Below, piece by piece: positions 1 through 5,338 of a DNA stretch of 6,623 bases. Location: positions 1-6,623 of the forward strand of contig JAESSQ010000196.1 of the NCBI GenBank assembly GCA_016764035.1. Direction: 5' to 3'. The first letter of the stretch is position 1. Each line of letters begins with the position of its first letter. This DNA comes from Gammaproteobacteria bacterium. Its GTDB lineage: Bacteria > Pseudomonadota > Gammaproteobacteria > SZUA-229. The notes beneath the pieces are model-generated. The model ran no database searches, was not told the origin of the DNA, and worked only from the letters and a program-made list of their open reading frames with translations. The position numbers were made by a program, and so were the translations under genes.

Positions 1-108
1 AGCTGCACAAATTTGTTGTGCACGTGTTTGACCGACACCATAGATGTGTCTTAAGCCAATAACAGTGTGTTTATTGGGTGGAATGTTTATACCTGCTATA
101 CGAGCCAT
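1..108 (-). CDS. rpsM: 30S ribosomal protein S13, N-terminal part (cut by window edge)
   Basis: S13 sits in the head of the 30S subunit and takes part in the bridges to the 50S subunit and in contacts near the P-site tRNA. The first 36 codons are present, and the gene runs off the window at position 1. The visible protein begins MARIAGINIPPNKHTVIGL and continues through the IYGVG motif at about residues 22-26, matching the start of E. coli S13 (helix-two-turn-helix region). The ATG start fits the family exactly, and GGA lies about 10 bases upstream of it. In E. coli this gene opens the alpha operon and starts with GTG inside the S4-binding leader; here the codon is ATG. It lies 116 bases downstream of rpmJ. 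The identification is secure despite the truncation. Confidence 0.96.
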   Translation of the reverse strand, partial: MARIAGINIPPNKHTVIGLRHIYGVGQTRAQQICAA

Positions 109-125
109 TATGTTTTCCGTCTTTT

Positions 126-139
126 CGCGACAAAGCGCG
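126..139 (-). repeat. Small GC inverted repeat upstream of rpsM
   Basis: CGCG at 126-129 and CGCG at 136-139 can pair across a six-base loop. After a G/A mismatch, two further T-A pairs are possible. It ends about 17 bases before the rpsM ATG, so in the mRNA it would sit next to the ribosome binding site. The stem is short and its function is unproven. Confidence 0.4.
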
Positions 140-140
140 C

Positions 141-155
141 AATTTTACTAAAATT
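141..155 (-). repeat. AT inverted repeat in rpsM leader
   Basis: On the minus strand this reads AATTTTAGTAAAATT, a perfect inverted repeat with a six-base-pair stem and an AGT loop. It lies directly upstream of the GC inverted repeat at 126-139. No run of U follows, so it does not look like a terminator. It could be part of leader folding. Confidence 0.45.
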
Positions 156-224
156 ATGGGCCTAAATCAATAGGATAAAATATTAACCACGTAAGTGACT
201 AACCTGCGTAATTAACTTATACAA

Positions 225-338
225 TTAACCTTGACGCTGTTTATGGCGAGGGTCAGTACAAATTACACGTACCACACCACTGCGCTTTACGATTTTACAG
301 TTGCGACACATTTTCTTTACAGATGCACGTACTTTCAT
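225..338 (-). CDS. rpmJ: 50S ribosomal protein L36
   Basis: L36 is the smallest 50S protein and stabilises folded 23S rRNA. The 37-residue protein begins MKVRASVKKMCRNCK and ends DPRHKQRQG, which is the normal family length. The zinc ligands are all present as C11, C14, C27 and H32, so this is the zinc-binding (C+) form. The AGGA at 348-351 is nine bases before the ATG, a good ribosome binding site. The gene follows secY by 44 bases and precedes rpsM, as in E. coli and other gammaproteobacteria. It is short enough to be missed by automatic ORF calling, but the match is unambiguous. Confidence 0.97.
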   Translation of the reverse strand: MKVRASVKKMCRNCKIVKRSGVVRVICTDPRHKQRQG

Positions 339-382
339 TTTTTTTAGTCCTGTTCTAATCAACTATTCTAAATTAACGCTTG

Positions 383-1690
383 TTATCTTTTAGAGCCATC
401 AAGCTTGGCTTTTTTCATAATACCTTCATACTGGTGTGACATCAGGTGCGACTGTATCTGCGCCATGAAATCCATTACTACAACAACGATAATCAATAAA
501 GACGTTCCGCCAAAGTAAAAGGGAACATTCCAGTATAAAATCAAAAATTCAGGTAATAAACACACGGAGGTTATATATAACGCTCCAACAAAAGTTAATC
601 GTGTCATCACCTTGTCTATATATTTAGCTGTCTGTTCGCCAGGACGTATACCTGGAACAAATGCGCCACTTTTCTTCAAATTATCTGCTGTATCACGCGC
701 ATTAAATTGTAATGCGGTATAGAAGAAACAGAAAAATATAATCGCCACTGCAAACAAAATAATATAAATCGGTTGTCCCGGTGATATCTTTGCTGCTATA
801 TCCGACAACCACTCCATACCTTCACTTTGCCCAGACCAGCTTGCCATTGTCGCTGGAAATAAAATAATACTTGAAGCGAAAATGGGTGGAATAACGCCAG
901 CCATGTTCAACTTAAGTGGCAAATGGCTACTCTGCGCCTGGTAAAGGCGACGGCCTTGCTGTTTCTTTGCATAATTAACGGTAATTCTTCGTTGCCCTCT
1001 TTCGATGAAAACAACAAACGCTGTAACCGCTATTGCAAGGACAAATAACACCAGAGTTGCTAATGTATGTAACTCACCTGTTCTAACCAATTCTAATGTA
1101 CCACCAACAGCTGCTGGTAATCCGGCAACGATACCGGCAAATATAATTATCGAAATACCGTTACCAATGCCACGTTCAGTCACCTGTTCACCTAACCACA
1201 TAAGGAACATGGTGCCTGTTACCAAAGTTACTGCCGAGGTAAAGATAAAGCTAGTACCTGGATTTAGCACAAGTTGTGCACCACTAACATTTTGTCCTTG
1301 TAACGCAATCGATATACCGATTGACTGGAACGTTGCCAACACTAAAGTAAAGTAGCGCGTGTACATGGCAATTTTTCGACGACCGGGTTCACCTTCTTTC
1401 TTTAACTGCTCAAGAGTTGGCACCGTGACCGCCAATAACTGCATAATAATCGATGCAGAAATATACGGCATAATACCCAGCGCAAAGATAGACATACGAC
1501 TCAGCGCACCACCCGAGAACATGTTAAATACGCCTAATATACTGCCTTTTTGTTGATCGAATAAAATAGTCAGAACAGTAGGGTCTATTCCCGGTACCGG
1601 TATAAACGTACCGATACGAAACACAATCAACGCACCTATAACAAACAGGAGGCGTTGTTTTAATTCTGAAAAGTTACCTTTATTCGCCAT
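383..1690 (-). CDS. secY: Preprotein translocase channel subunit SecY
   Basis: SecY forms the protein-conducting channel of the inner membrane with SecE and SecG, and accepts substrates from SecA or from ribosomes via SRP. The 435-residue protein is close to the E. coli length (443), the difference being mainly a shorter N-terminus. Ten hydrophobic segments fall at roughly 15-35, 68-90, 112-133, 147-168, 175-195, 209-229, 263-283, 306-328, 363-383 and 391-411. The plug region around FSGGALSRMSIFALG (58-72) and the cytosolic C5 loop GIRPGEQTAKYID (347-359), with its key arginine at 349, are intact. An in-frame TAA nine bases before the ATG, and the next Met only at residue 57, fix the start. 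The upstream sequence lacks a clear Shine-Dalgarno motif. The position between rplO and rpmJ is canonical. Confidence 0.99.
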   Translation of the reverse strand: MANKGNFSELKQRLLFVIGALIVFRIGTFIPVPGIDPTVLTILFDQQKGSILGVFNMFSGGALSRMSIFALGIMPYISASIIMQLLAVTVPTLEQLKKEGEPGRRKIAMYTRYFTLVLATFQSIGISIALQGQNVSGAQLVLNPGTSFIFTSAVTLVTGTMFLMWLGEQVTERGIGNGISIIIFAGIVAGLPAAVGGTLELVRTGELHTLATLVLFVLAIAVTAFVVFIERGQRRITVNYAKKQQGRRLYQAQSSHLPLKLNMAGVIPPIFASSIILFPATMASWSGQSEGMEWLSDIAAKISPGQPIYIILFAVAIIFFCFFYTALQFNARDTADNLKKSGAFVPGIRPGEQTAKYIDKVMTRLTFVGALYITSVCLLPEFLILYWNVPFYFGGTSLLIIVVVVMDFMAQIQSHLMSHQYEGIMKKAKLDGSKR

Positions 1691-1743
1691 TAAGTCTTAG
1701 TCGTCAATAGTTTGCTAAGTAGTTTGTAAGCACTACTAAACAA
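1691..1743 (-). other. rplO-secY spacer with short repeats
   Basis: This 53-base spacer precedes secY. It contains two copies of CAAACTA on the minus strand (1708-1714 and 1720-1726) and a five-base inverted repeat, AGTAG/CTACT (1718-1722 with 1733-1737). There is no terminator-like U-tract. Just before the secY ATG the sequence is CGACTAAGACTTA, which is a poor ribosome binding site. Any role is unknown. Confidence 0.4.
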
Positions 1744-2214
1744 TTACTTAACATCCTCAATCTTACCGCCAGCAGCTTCTATTGCTTTACGTGCACCTGG
1801 TGTTACATTGATACCCTTGAGCTGAACGGCTTTAGTTATCTCACCAGAATCTATAACTTTTGCTTTTTTTGTAATCGCCGGCACAATATCCGCATTAATC
1901 AAAGACGCAAGATCTATAACATCAGCTTTAATTGATGCAAGCTCACCCAAACGTACTTCAGCACTTAACTTTGCTGAGCGTGAGTTAAAACCTACTTTAG
2001 GTAAACGACGCTGCAGTGGCATTTGACCACCCTCAAAACCAACTTTCGTAAAACCACCTGAACGAGATTTTTGACCTTTATGACCACGGCCACAAGTTTT
2101 ACCCGTGCCAGAACCAATACCGCGACCTACACGTTTTGTATTCTTTTTGCTACCTGCAGCTGGCTGTATTGTATTTAATTGCATTGTCGTATTTTCCGTA
2201 GATTGAGTTCCCAT
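1744..2214 (-). CDS. rplO: 50S ribosomal protein L15
   Basis: L15 is a late-assembly 50S protein whose extended basic N-terminal arm threads into 23S rRNA. The glycine- and basic-rich arm (about 27-54, containing GRGIGSGTGKT and GRGHKGQKSRSGG), the EGGQMPLQRRLPK block (61-73) and the C-terminal GARKAIEAAGGKIE are all clear. Two starts are possible. The ATG at 2214 gives 156 residues, overlaps the rpmD stop as TAATG, and has GAGGA nine bases upstream. The ATG at 2184 gives MQLNTIQPAAGSKK, matching the E. coli start and a length of 146, but only a weak GGA precedes it. I chose 2214 for its ribosome binding site, so residues 1-10 (MGTQSTENTT) may be a lineage extension. The family is certain; the start is about 60:40. 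Confidence 0.95.
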   Translation of the reverse strand: MGTQSTENTTMQLNTIQPAAGSKKNTKRVGRGIGSGTGKTCGRGHKGQKSRSGGFTKVGFEGGQMPLQRRLPKVGFNSRSAKLSAEVRLGELASIKADVIDLASLINADIVPAITKKAKVIDSGEITKAVQLKGINVTPGARKAIEAAGGKIEDVK

Positions 2215-2402
2215 TATGTGGATTCCTCAACACTTACCATGTAATAAATCTTATTAATCATGCCACGATTTTCAGGTGTGTCTTTAACCGTAACCGTATG
2301 GTTTGTTCGAAGTAAACCTAAGCCACGCGCACAAGCTTTATGAGCTTTTAAGCGACCGATTGTACTTTTTGTTAACGTAACTTTTATTTCTTTGTTAGCC
2401 AT
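2214..2402 (-). CDS. rpmD: 50S ribosomal protein L30
   Basis: L30 is a small 50S protein that binds 23S rRNA and is absent from some bacterial lineages, but here it is present and intact. The protein has 62 residues (E. coli 59). The family core is visible as IGRLKAHKACARGLGLLR (15-32), followed by HTV and the DTPENRGMI block (41-49). The C-terminus VEEST is slightly longer than in E. coli, and its Glu codons supply the GAGGA ribosome binding site for rplO. AGG at 2412-2414 lies nine bases upstream of the ATG. The gene follows rpsE by 29 bases and shares one base with the longer rplO start. Confidence 0.98.
   Translation of the reverse strand: MANKEIKVTLTKSTIGRLKAHKACARGLGLLRTNHTVTVKDTPENRGMINKIYYMVSVEEST
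2224..2228 (-). promoter_or_regulatory. Shine-Dalgarno GAGGA for rplO, inside rpmD
   Basis: The minus strand reads GAGGA here, formed by the two Glu codons near the rpmD end. It is nine bases before the ATG at 2214 and 39 bases before the ATG at 2184. L30 in E. coli also ends in Glu-Glu. This site is the main reason to prefer the longer L15 start. Confidence 0.65.
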
Positions 2403-2431
2403 GTCTATCTACCTGGAATGTAACCTAATCT

Positions 2432-2941
2432 CTAACCAATGATCTCTTCAACTTTTTTGCCACGCTTTGCTGCTACATACTCAGGTGACGACATTGACGA
2501 TAAACCGTTTATAGTTGCACGTACTACGTTAACCGGATTACGTGTACCATTAATTTTTGCAAGTACATTTTTAACACCAACCGCTTCAAATACTGCGCGC
2601 ATAGCACCACCTGCAATAATTCCTGTACCTTCAGATGCTGGTTGCATGTATACATTTGCTGCACCGTGAATACCGGTTATAGGATGCTGCAAAGTATCAC
2701 CTTTTAATGGAACAGCGTTCATGTTCTTACGTGCTTTATCCATTGCTTTTTGAATAGCTAGCGGTACTTCTTTCGCTTTACCGTAACCAAAACCAATCGT
2801 ACCGTTACCGTCACCCACTACTGTAAGTGCTGTAAAACCGAATTGACGACCACCTTTAACCACTTTAGCTACACGGTTGACAGCAACTAATTTTTCAATG
2901 AAATCATCTTTCTTATTTGATGATGAATCTGCTTGTGCCAT
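2432..2941 (-). CDS. rpsE: 30S ribosomal protein S5
   Basis: S5 lies on the solvent side of the 30S near the mRNA entry path. It contributes to decoding accuracy and forms part of the spectinomycin-binding neighbourhood. The protein has 169 residues (E. coli 167). The N-terminal dsRNA-binding-like domain starts near FIEKLVAVNRV (14-24), and the loop VKGGR (28-32), where spectinomycin-resistance changes arise in E. coli, has the wild-type sequence. The block MQPASEGTGIIAGGAMRAV (99-117) covers the region of known ram mutations and is unchanged. The first 12 residues (MAQADSSSNKKD) differ from E. coli, as is usual for this variable end. AGGG at 2949-2952 gives a good ribosome binding site seven bases before ATG. 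The gene is separated from rplR by an unusually long 111-base spacer. Confidence 0.99.
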   Translation of the reverse strand: MAQADSSSNKKDDFIEKLVAVNRVAKVVKGGRQFGFTALTVVGDGNGTIGFGYGKAKEVPLAIQKAMDKARKNMNAVPLKGDTLQHPITGIHGAANVYMQPASEGTGIIAGGAMRAVFEAVGVKNVLAKINGTRNPVNVVRATINGLSSMSSPEYVAAKRGKKVEEIIG

Positions 2942-2954
2942 GCTTAAACCCTAT

Positions 2955-2966
2955 GTTTAATTAAAC
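2955..2966. repeat. Perfect 12-base palindrome upstream of rpsE
   Basis: GTTTAATTAAAC is a perfect palindrome that ends just before the rpsE ribosome binding site. Its TTAAAC half (2961-2966) can instead pair with GTTTAA at 2972-2977 to make a six-base-pair stem with a five-base loop. Confidence 0.55.
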
Positions 2967-2970
2967 TTTA

Positions 2971-2984
2971 CGTTTAACGTTTAA
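2971..2984. repeat. Tandem heptamer CGTTTAA x2
   Basis: Two head-to-tail copies of CGTTTAA occupy 2971-2977 and 2978-2984. A further GTTTAA is at 2955-2960. This is a local short repeat; replication slippage is a possible origin. Confidence 0.6.
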
Positions 2985-2986
2985 TG

Positions 2987-3004
2987 CTTAATCTATTTAT
3001 TAAG
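2987..3004 (-). repeat. Six-base-pair inverted repeat in rplR-rpsE spacer
   Basis: On the minus strand CTTAAT and ATTAAG pair perfectly around a six-base loop (AAATAG). The stem is AT-rich and is not followed by a U-tract, so an intrinsic terminator is unlikely. Confidence 0.5.
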
Positions 3005-3037
3005 ATATATACCGTTATACCTGCCTGAAAATATCAG

Positions 3038-3050
3038 ACTGTACAACAGT
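3038..3050 (-). repeat. Five-base-pair hairpin just after rplR stop
   Basis: The minus strand reads ACTGTTGTACAGT: a five-base-pair stem with a three-base loop starting two bases after the rplR TAG. It is too weak for a terminator on its own and lacks a U-tract. A minor 3'-end or stability element is possible. Confidence 0.45.
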
Positions 3051-3052
3051 GA

Positions 3053-3409
3053 CTAAAATTCTAATCCACCTTCGCGAGCGGCTTCAGCTAGTGCTTTAAC
3101 GCGGCCGTGATAACGGAAGCCAGAACGATCAAAAGCAACGGTAGTAATACCTGCAGATTTTGATTTTTCAGCGATCACTTTACCTACTAGAGATGCTGCA
3201 TCTGCGTTGCCTGTATGGCTCGCATCACCAGCAATATCTTTTTGAACAGTCGATGCAGAGGCAATAACTTTGCTACCATCGGGCGTAATAACCTGCGCAT
3301 AGATATGACGCGGTGTACGGTGAATCGTCAAACGATGTGCACCTAGCTCGCTGATTTTTGCTCGTGTTTTTTTAGCACGACGCATTCTGTTTGCTTTTTT
3401 AGATATCAT
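3053..3409 (-). CDS. rplR: 50S ribosomal protein L18
   Basis: L18 binds 5S rRNA and, with L5 and L25, anchors it in the central protuberance of the 50S. The protein has 118 residues (E. coli 117). The basic N-terminal arm (KKANRMRRAKKTRAK, 4-18) leads into the RNA-contact stretch HRTPRHIYAQV (30-40). The highly conserved end FDRSGFRYHGRVKALAEAA (93-111) is intact. The start codon matches the family start, and a modest AGAG at 3417-3420 lies seven bases upstream. It follows rplF by 17 bases and is followed by the long spacer before rpsE. Confidence 0.98.
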   Translation of the reverse strand: MISKKANRMRRAKKTRAKISELGAHRLTIHRTPRHIYAQVITPDGSKVIASASTVQKDIAGDASHTGNADAASLVGKVIAEKSKSAGITTVAFDRSGFRYHGRVKALAEAAREGGLEF

Positions 3410-3426
3410 GTTATTGCTCTAGTTAT

Positions 3427-3960
3427 TTATTTTTTCTTGGCTTCTTTACGAATCACACGTTCGTCAGAATATCTTACGCCTTTACCTTTATATGGCTCTG
3501 GCGGACGGTACGCTCTAATTTCAGCACAGACCTGACCCACTTTTTGTTTGTCAGCGCCTTTTACATTAATTTCAGTTTGGCTTGGTGTTTCAATTGAGAT
3601 GCCTTCAGGAATAGCATATTTAACTGGGTGTGAAAAACCTAAAGAAAGATCCAGCACATTACCCTGTACTTTCGCTCTGTAACCAACACCTACCAATTGT
3701 AATTGACGAGCAAAGCCTTCAGTAACACCAATAATCATATTATTGACTAATGAACGCATAGTACCGGCCATAGCCATGCTACCTTTTGAATTATCATTAG
3801 GTGCAAAGGTCAGTACGCCATCTTCTTGCTTGACACTCACAGCGTCGTGCAAATTGATAGAAAGGTTACTTTGTTTACCTTTAACAGAAACAGTCTGACC
3901 ATTTATGGTGACTTCTACACCAGATACTATTTCGACAGGTTTTTTTGCAATACGTGACAT
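3427..3960 (-). CDS. rplF: 50S ribosomal protein L6
   Basis: L6 binds 23S rRNA near the sarcin-ricin loop and the L7/L12 stalk base, close to where GTPase translation factors act. Its 177 residues equal the E. coli length. It has the typical two repeated alpha/beta domains: the first spans about 1-80 and the second starts near the conserved MIIGVTEGF and LQLVGVGYRAKV blocks. The C-terminal signature PEPYKGKG (154-161) with VRYSDE and the lysine-rich end is present. GAG at 3968-3970 is seven bases before the ATG. The gene follows rpsH by 67 bases, the second-longest gap inside the spc block. Confidence 0.99.
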   Translation of the reverse strand: MSRIAKKPVEIVSGVEVTINGQTVSVKGKQSNLSINLHDAVSVKQEDGVLTFAPNDNSKGSMAMAGTMRSLVNNMIIGVTEGFARQLQLVGVGYRAKVQGNVLDLSLGFSHPVKYAIPEGISIETPSQTEINVKGADKQKVGQVCAEIRAYRPPEPYKGKGVRYSDERVIRKEAKKK

Positions 3961-4022
3961 TGTTGTACTCTATATTATGTATAAGTTATATAAATAATTT
4001 TAGTGACTATTGGTAAACGCTG

Positions 4023-4039
4023 ACGGTTTAATAAACCGT
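4023..4039 (-). repeat. Seven-base-pair hairpin spanning the rpsH stop codon
   Basis: On the minus strand ACGGTTT and AAACCGT pair perfectly around an ATT loop. The hairpin covers the last rpsH codons and its TAA stop (4028-4030). It is the strongest stem I found in the window, with three G-C pairs. The following bases are CAGCG rather than a U-tract, so it is not a standard terminator. It might slow exonucleases or affect rpsH-rplF coupling. Confidence 0.55.
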
Positions 4040-4417
4040 ACAAAGAATTTCACCACCGCGACCAGAAGACCTGGCTTCGCGGTCAGTCATAACACCCGCA
4101 GATGTCGATACGATAGCAACACCCAAACCATTTAATACTTTTGGCAATTCGTTTTTGTTTCTGTATATACGTAGACCAGGACGGCTAACACGTTTTATTT
4201 CGTCAATAACTGGGCGACCTTCATAATATTTCAAGGCGACTGTAAGTGTAGGTTTAACTTCATCGTCTTTAGAGAAGCCAGTGATGTAACCTTCGTCTTG
4301 TAATACTTTTGCAATCGCAAGTTTTAAATTTGACGATGGCATAGCAACATCAAATTTTGATGCTGCTTGTGCATTACGTATGCGGGTTAGCATATCTGCT
4401 ATAGGATCTGTCATCAT
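4028..4417 (-). CDS. rpsH: 30S ribosomal protein S8
   Basis: S8 is a primary binder of the central domain of 16S rRNA (helices 21 and 25). In E. coli it represses the spc operon by binding mRNA near the rplE start. The protein has 129 residues (E. coli 130). The N-terminal domain begins DPIADMLTRIRNAQ (4-17), and RVSRPGLRIY is intact. The C-terminal rRNA-binding motif STSAGVMTD (104-112) and the GGEIL end are present. The start has two consecutive ATGs (4417 and 4414). GAGGT is eight bases before the first, which I chose. The gap to rpsN is 12 bases. Confidence 0.99.
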   Translation of the reverse strand: MMTDPIADMLTRIRNAQAASKFDVAMPSSNLKLAIAKVLQDEGYITGFSKDDEVKPTLTVALKYYEGRPVIDEIKRVSRPGLRIYRNKNELPKVLNGLGVAIVSTSAGVMTDREARSSGRGGEILCTVY

Positions 4418-4425
4418 AATGAAAT

Positions 4426-4430
4426 ACCTC
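4426..4430 (-). promoter_or_regulatory. Shine-Dalgarno GAGGT for rpsH, overlapping the rpsN stop
   Basis: The minus strand reads TAGAGGT, where TAG (4430-4432) is the rpsN stop and GAGGT (4426-4430) is the rpsH ribosome binding site, eight bases before ATG. A ribosome ending rpsN stands on this site, an arrangement that favours translational coupling. Confidence 0.75.
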
Positions 4431-4735
4431 TACCAACTAGCCTTAACTAGGCCAGGAATGTCGCCGCGCATAGCAGCTTCACGTAATTTATTTCTACATA
4501 AACCAAACTTACGAAAGACACCATGAGGGCGTCCAGTAATACGGCATCGGTTACGACCGCGTGAACGACTAGAATCTCTAGGTAACGTTTGCAACTGTCG
4601 TTGCGCTTCCATTTTTTCTTCGAAGTCTGCTTCCTGATCTATCAGGACTGCCTTATAAACTGCGCGTTTCTCAGCATATTGTTTTACCAGGCGAGTACGT
4701 TTGTGCTCACGAGCAATCATTGATTTCTTTGCCAT
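4430..4735 (-). CDS. rpsN: 30S ribosomal protein S14, long (zinc-independent) type
   Basis: S14 is a small basic protein of the 30S head needed for late assembly. Starting at the ATG at 4735 gives MAKKSMIAREHKR and 101 residues, exactly the E. coli length. AGGA lies 11 bases upstream, and the ATG is one base after the rplE TAG. A longer reading from GTG at 4780 would lie inside rplE and is rejected. The conserved LQTLPRDSS (48-56), RNRCRITGRPHG (61-72) and REAAMRGDIPGL stretches are clear. At the positions of the zinc motif of the short C+ type, C64 and C80 are kept while T67 and K83 replace the other two cysteines, so zinc binding is unlikely. Together with rpsH it forms a tight pair. Confidence 0.97.
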   Translation of the reverse strand: MAKKSMIAREHKRTRLVKQYAEKRAVYKAVLIDQEADFEEKMEAQRQLQTLPRDSSRSRGRNRCRITGRPHGVFRKFGLCRNKLREAAMRGDIPGLVKASW

Positions 4736-4736
4736 G

Positions 4737-5315
4737 CTATTTACTATCCTGCTGTGCTTTATCTTGCTTACCCGATTCACCTTTGAATGGGAAATTAAAT
4801 TGCTTTAACAACGCCAGACCACTTTCGTTATCTTTTGCGGTAGTTGTTATACAAATATCCATACCACGGATTTTGTCTATTTTTTCGTATTCTATTTCAG
4901 GAAAAATAATTTGTTCCTTAACGCCCATATTGTAATTGCCACGGCCATCAAATGATTTAGGATTTAAGCCACGGAAGTCACGAATACGAGGTACAGAGAT
5001 ACTAATTAAGCGATCCAGGAACTCATACATTCTTTCGCTACGTAACGTTACCTTACAACCTATAGGGTAACCATCACGTACCTTAAAAGACGCAACCGAT
5101 TTACGAGCCAGGGTCGTCACTGGTTTTTGACCAGCAATTTTTTGCATATCTGACAAAGCATTTTCCAATACTTTCTTATCACCGATAGCCTCACCTAGTC
5201 CCATGTTTATAGTGATTTTAGTAATACGAGGCACATCCATAACATTTTTATATGCACCTGTAGCCATTAAATTTTTAACGACTGTATCACGATAAAATTC
5301 TTGTAATCTTGACAT
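4737..5315 (-). CDS. rplE: 50S ribosomal protein L5
   Basis: L5 binds 5S rRNA and sits in the central protuberance, contacting S13 and the P-site tRNA. The 192-residue protein matches E. coli L5 (179) from MSRLQEFYRD to FNFPFK at residue 178. The signature region IAGQKPVTTLARKSVASF (60-77), the YPIGCKVTLR block (83-92) and SFDGRGNY (121-128) are intact. Residues 179-192 (GESGKQDKAQQDSK) form a polar extra tail beyond the usual end. AAGG at 5327-5330 lies 11 bases before the ATG, inside the palindrome CCTTAAGG. The gap to rplX is 23 bases, and rpsN starts one base after the stop. In E. coli, S8 represses the operon at this junction; I cannot confirm such a site here by eye. Confidence 0.98.
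   Translation of the reverse strand: MSRLQEFYRDTVVKNLMATGAYKNVMDVPRITKITINMGLGEAIGDKKVLENALSDMQKIAGQKPVTTLARKSVASFKVRDGYPIGCKVTLRSERMYEFLDRLISISVPRIRDFRGLNPKSFDGRGNYNMGVKEQIIFPEIEYEKIDKIRGMDICITTTAKDNESGLALLKQFNFPFKGESGKQDKAQQDSK
4747..4750 (-). promoter_or_regulatory. Shine-Dalgarno AGGA for rpsN, inside rplE
   Basis: AGGA on the minus strand lies in the last codons of rplE, 11 bases before the ATG at 4735. It supports the family-length start of S14 rather than the longer in-frame GTG at 4780. Confidence 0.6.
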
Positions 5316-5338
5316 TTTCTTCTTTACCTTAAGGGATT

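Larger units (their letters stand above)
109..224 (-). promoter_or_regulatory. rpmJ-rpsM spacer, candidate alpha-operon leader
   Basis: This 116-base spacer separates the end of the spc gene set from rpsM. It is the longest gene-free stretch in the window. In E. coli the corresponding region carries the alpha promoter and a pseudoknot leader bound by S4. Here, reading the minus strand, there is an AT hairpin (141-155) followed at once by a small GC hairpin (126-139) and then the rpsM start. No convincing -35/-10 pair and no stem followed by a U-tract is visible. The regulatory role is inferred from position only. Confidence 0.35.
2942..3052 (-). other. Long structured spacer between rplR and rpsE
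   Basis: This 111-base spacer is much longer than the other gaps inside the spc block (1-67 bases). It is AT-rich and holds at least four inverted or direct repeats, listed separately. I saw no coding potential and no stem followed by a U-tract. TATAAC in the middle of the minus strand resembles a -10 box, but no matching -35 lies 16-18 bases upstream. It may affect mRNA folding or processing; that is inference. Confidence 0.6.

Noticed and set aside
338..346. T-run on the plus strand near rpmJ as a terminator
   Set aside because: On the transcribed strand it is an A-run between the ribosome binding site and the ATG, with no stem before it.
1005..1556. Two plus-strand ORFs of 116 and 65 codons opposite secY
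   Set aside because: They are antisense to a highly conserved gene, show compositionally odd proteins, and have no recognisable family or ribosome binding context.
2439..2669. Plus-strand ORF of 76 codons opposite rpsE
   Set aside because: It lies wholly antisense to the conserved S5 gene and resembles no known protein.
3010..3035. Internal promoter with TATAAC in the rplR-rpsE spacer
   Set aside because: No -35-like hexamer lies 16-18 bases upstream; the nearest TTG motif is about 21 bases before the -10 candidate.
4736..4780. Upstream GTG start for rpsN adding 15 residues
   Set aside because: The added region is coding sequence of rplE in another frame. The S14 family starts at MAKKSM, with AGGA correctly placed.
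4720..4935. Plus-strand ORF of 71 codons opposite rplE
   Set aside because: Antisense shadow of L5, with no supporting signal.
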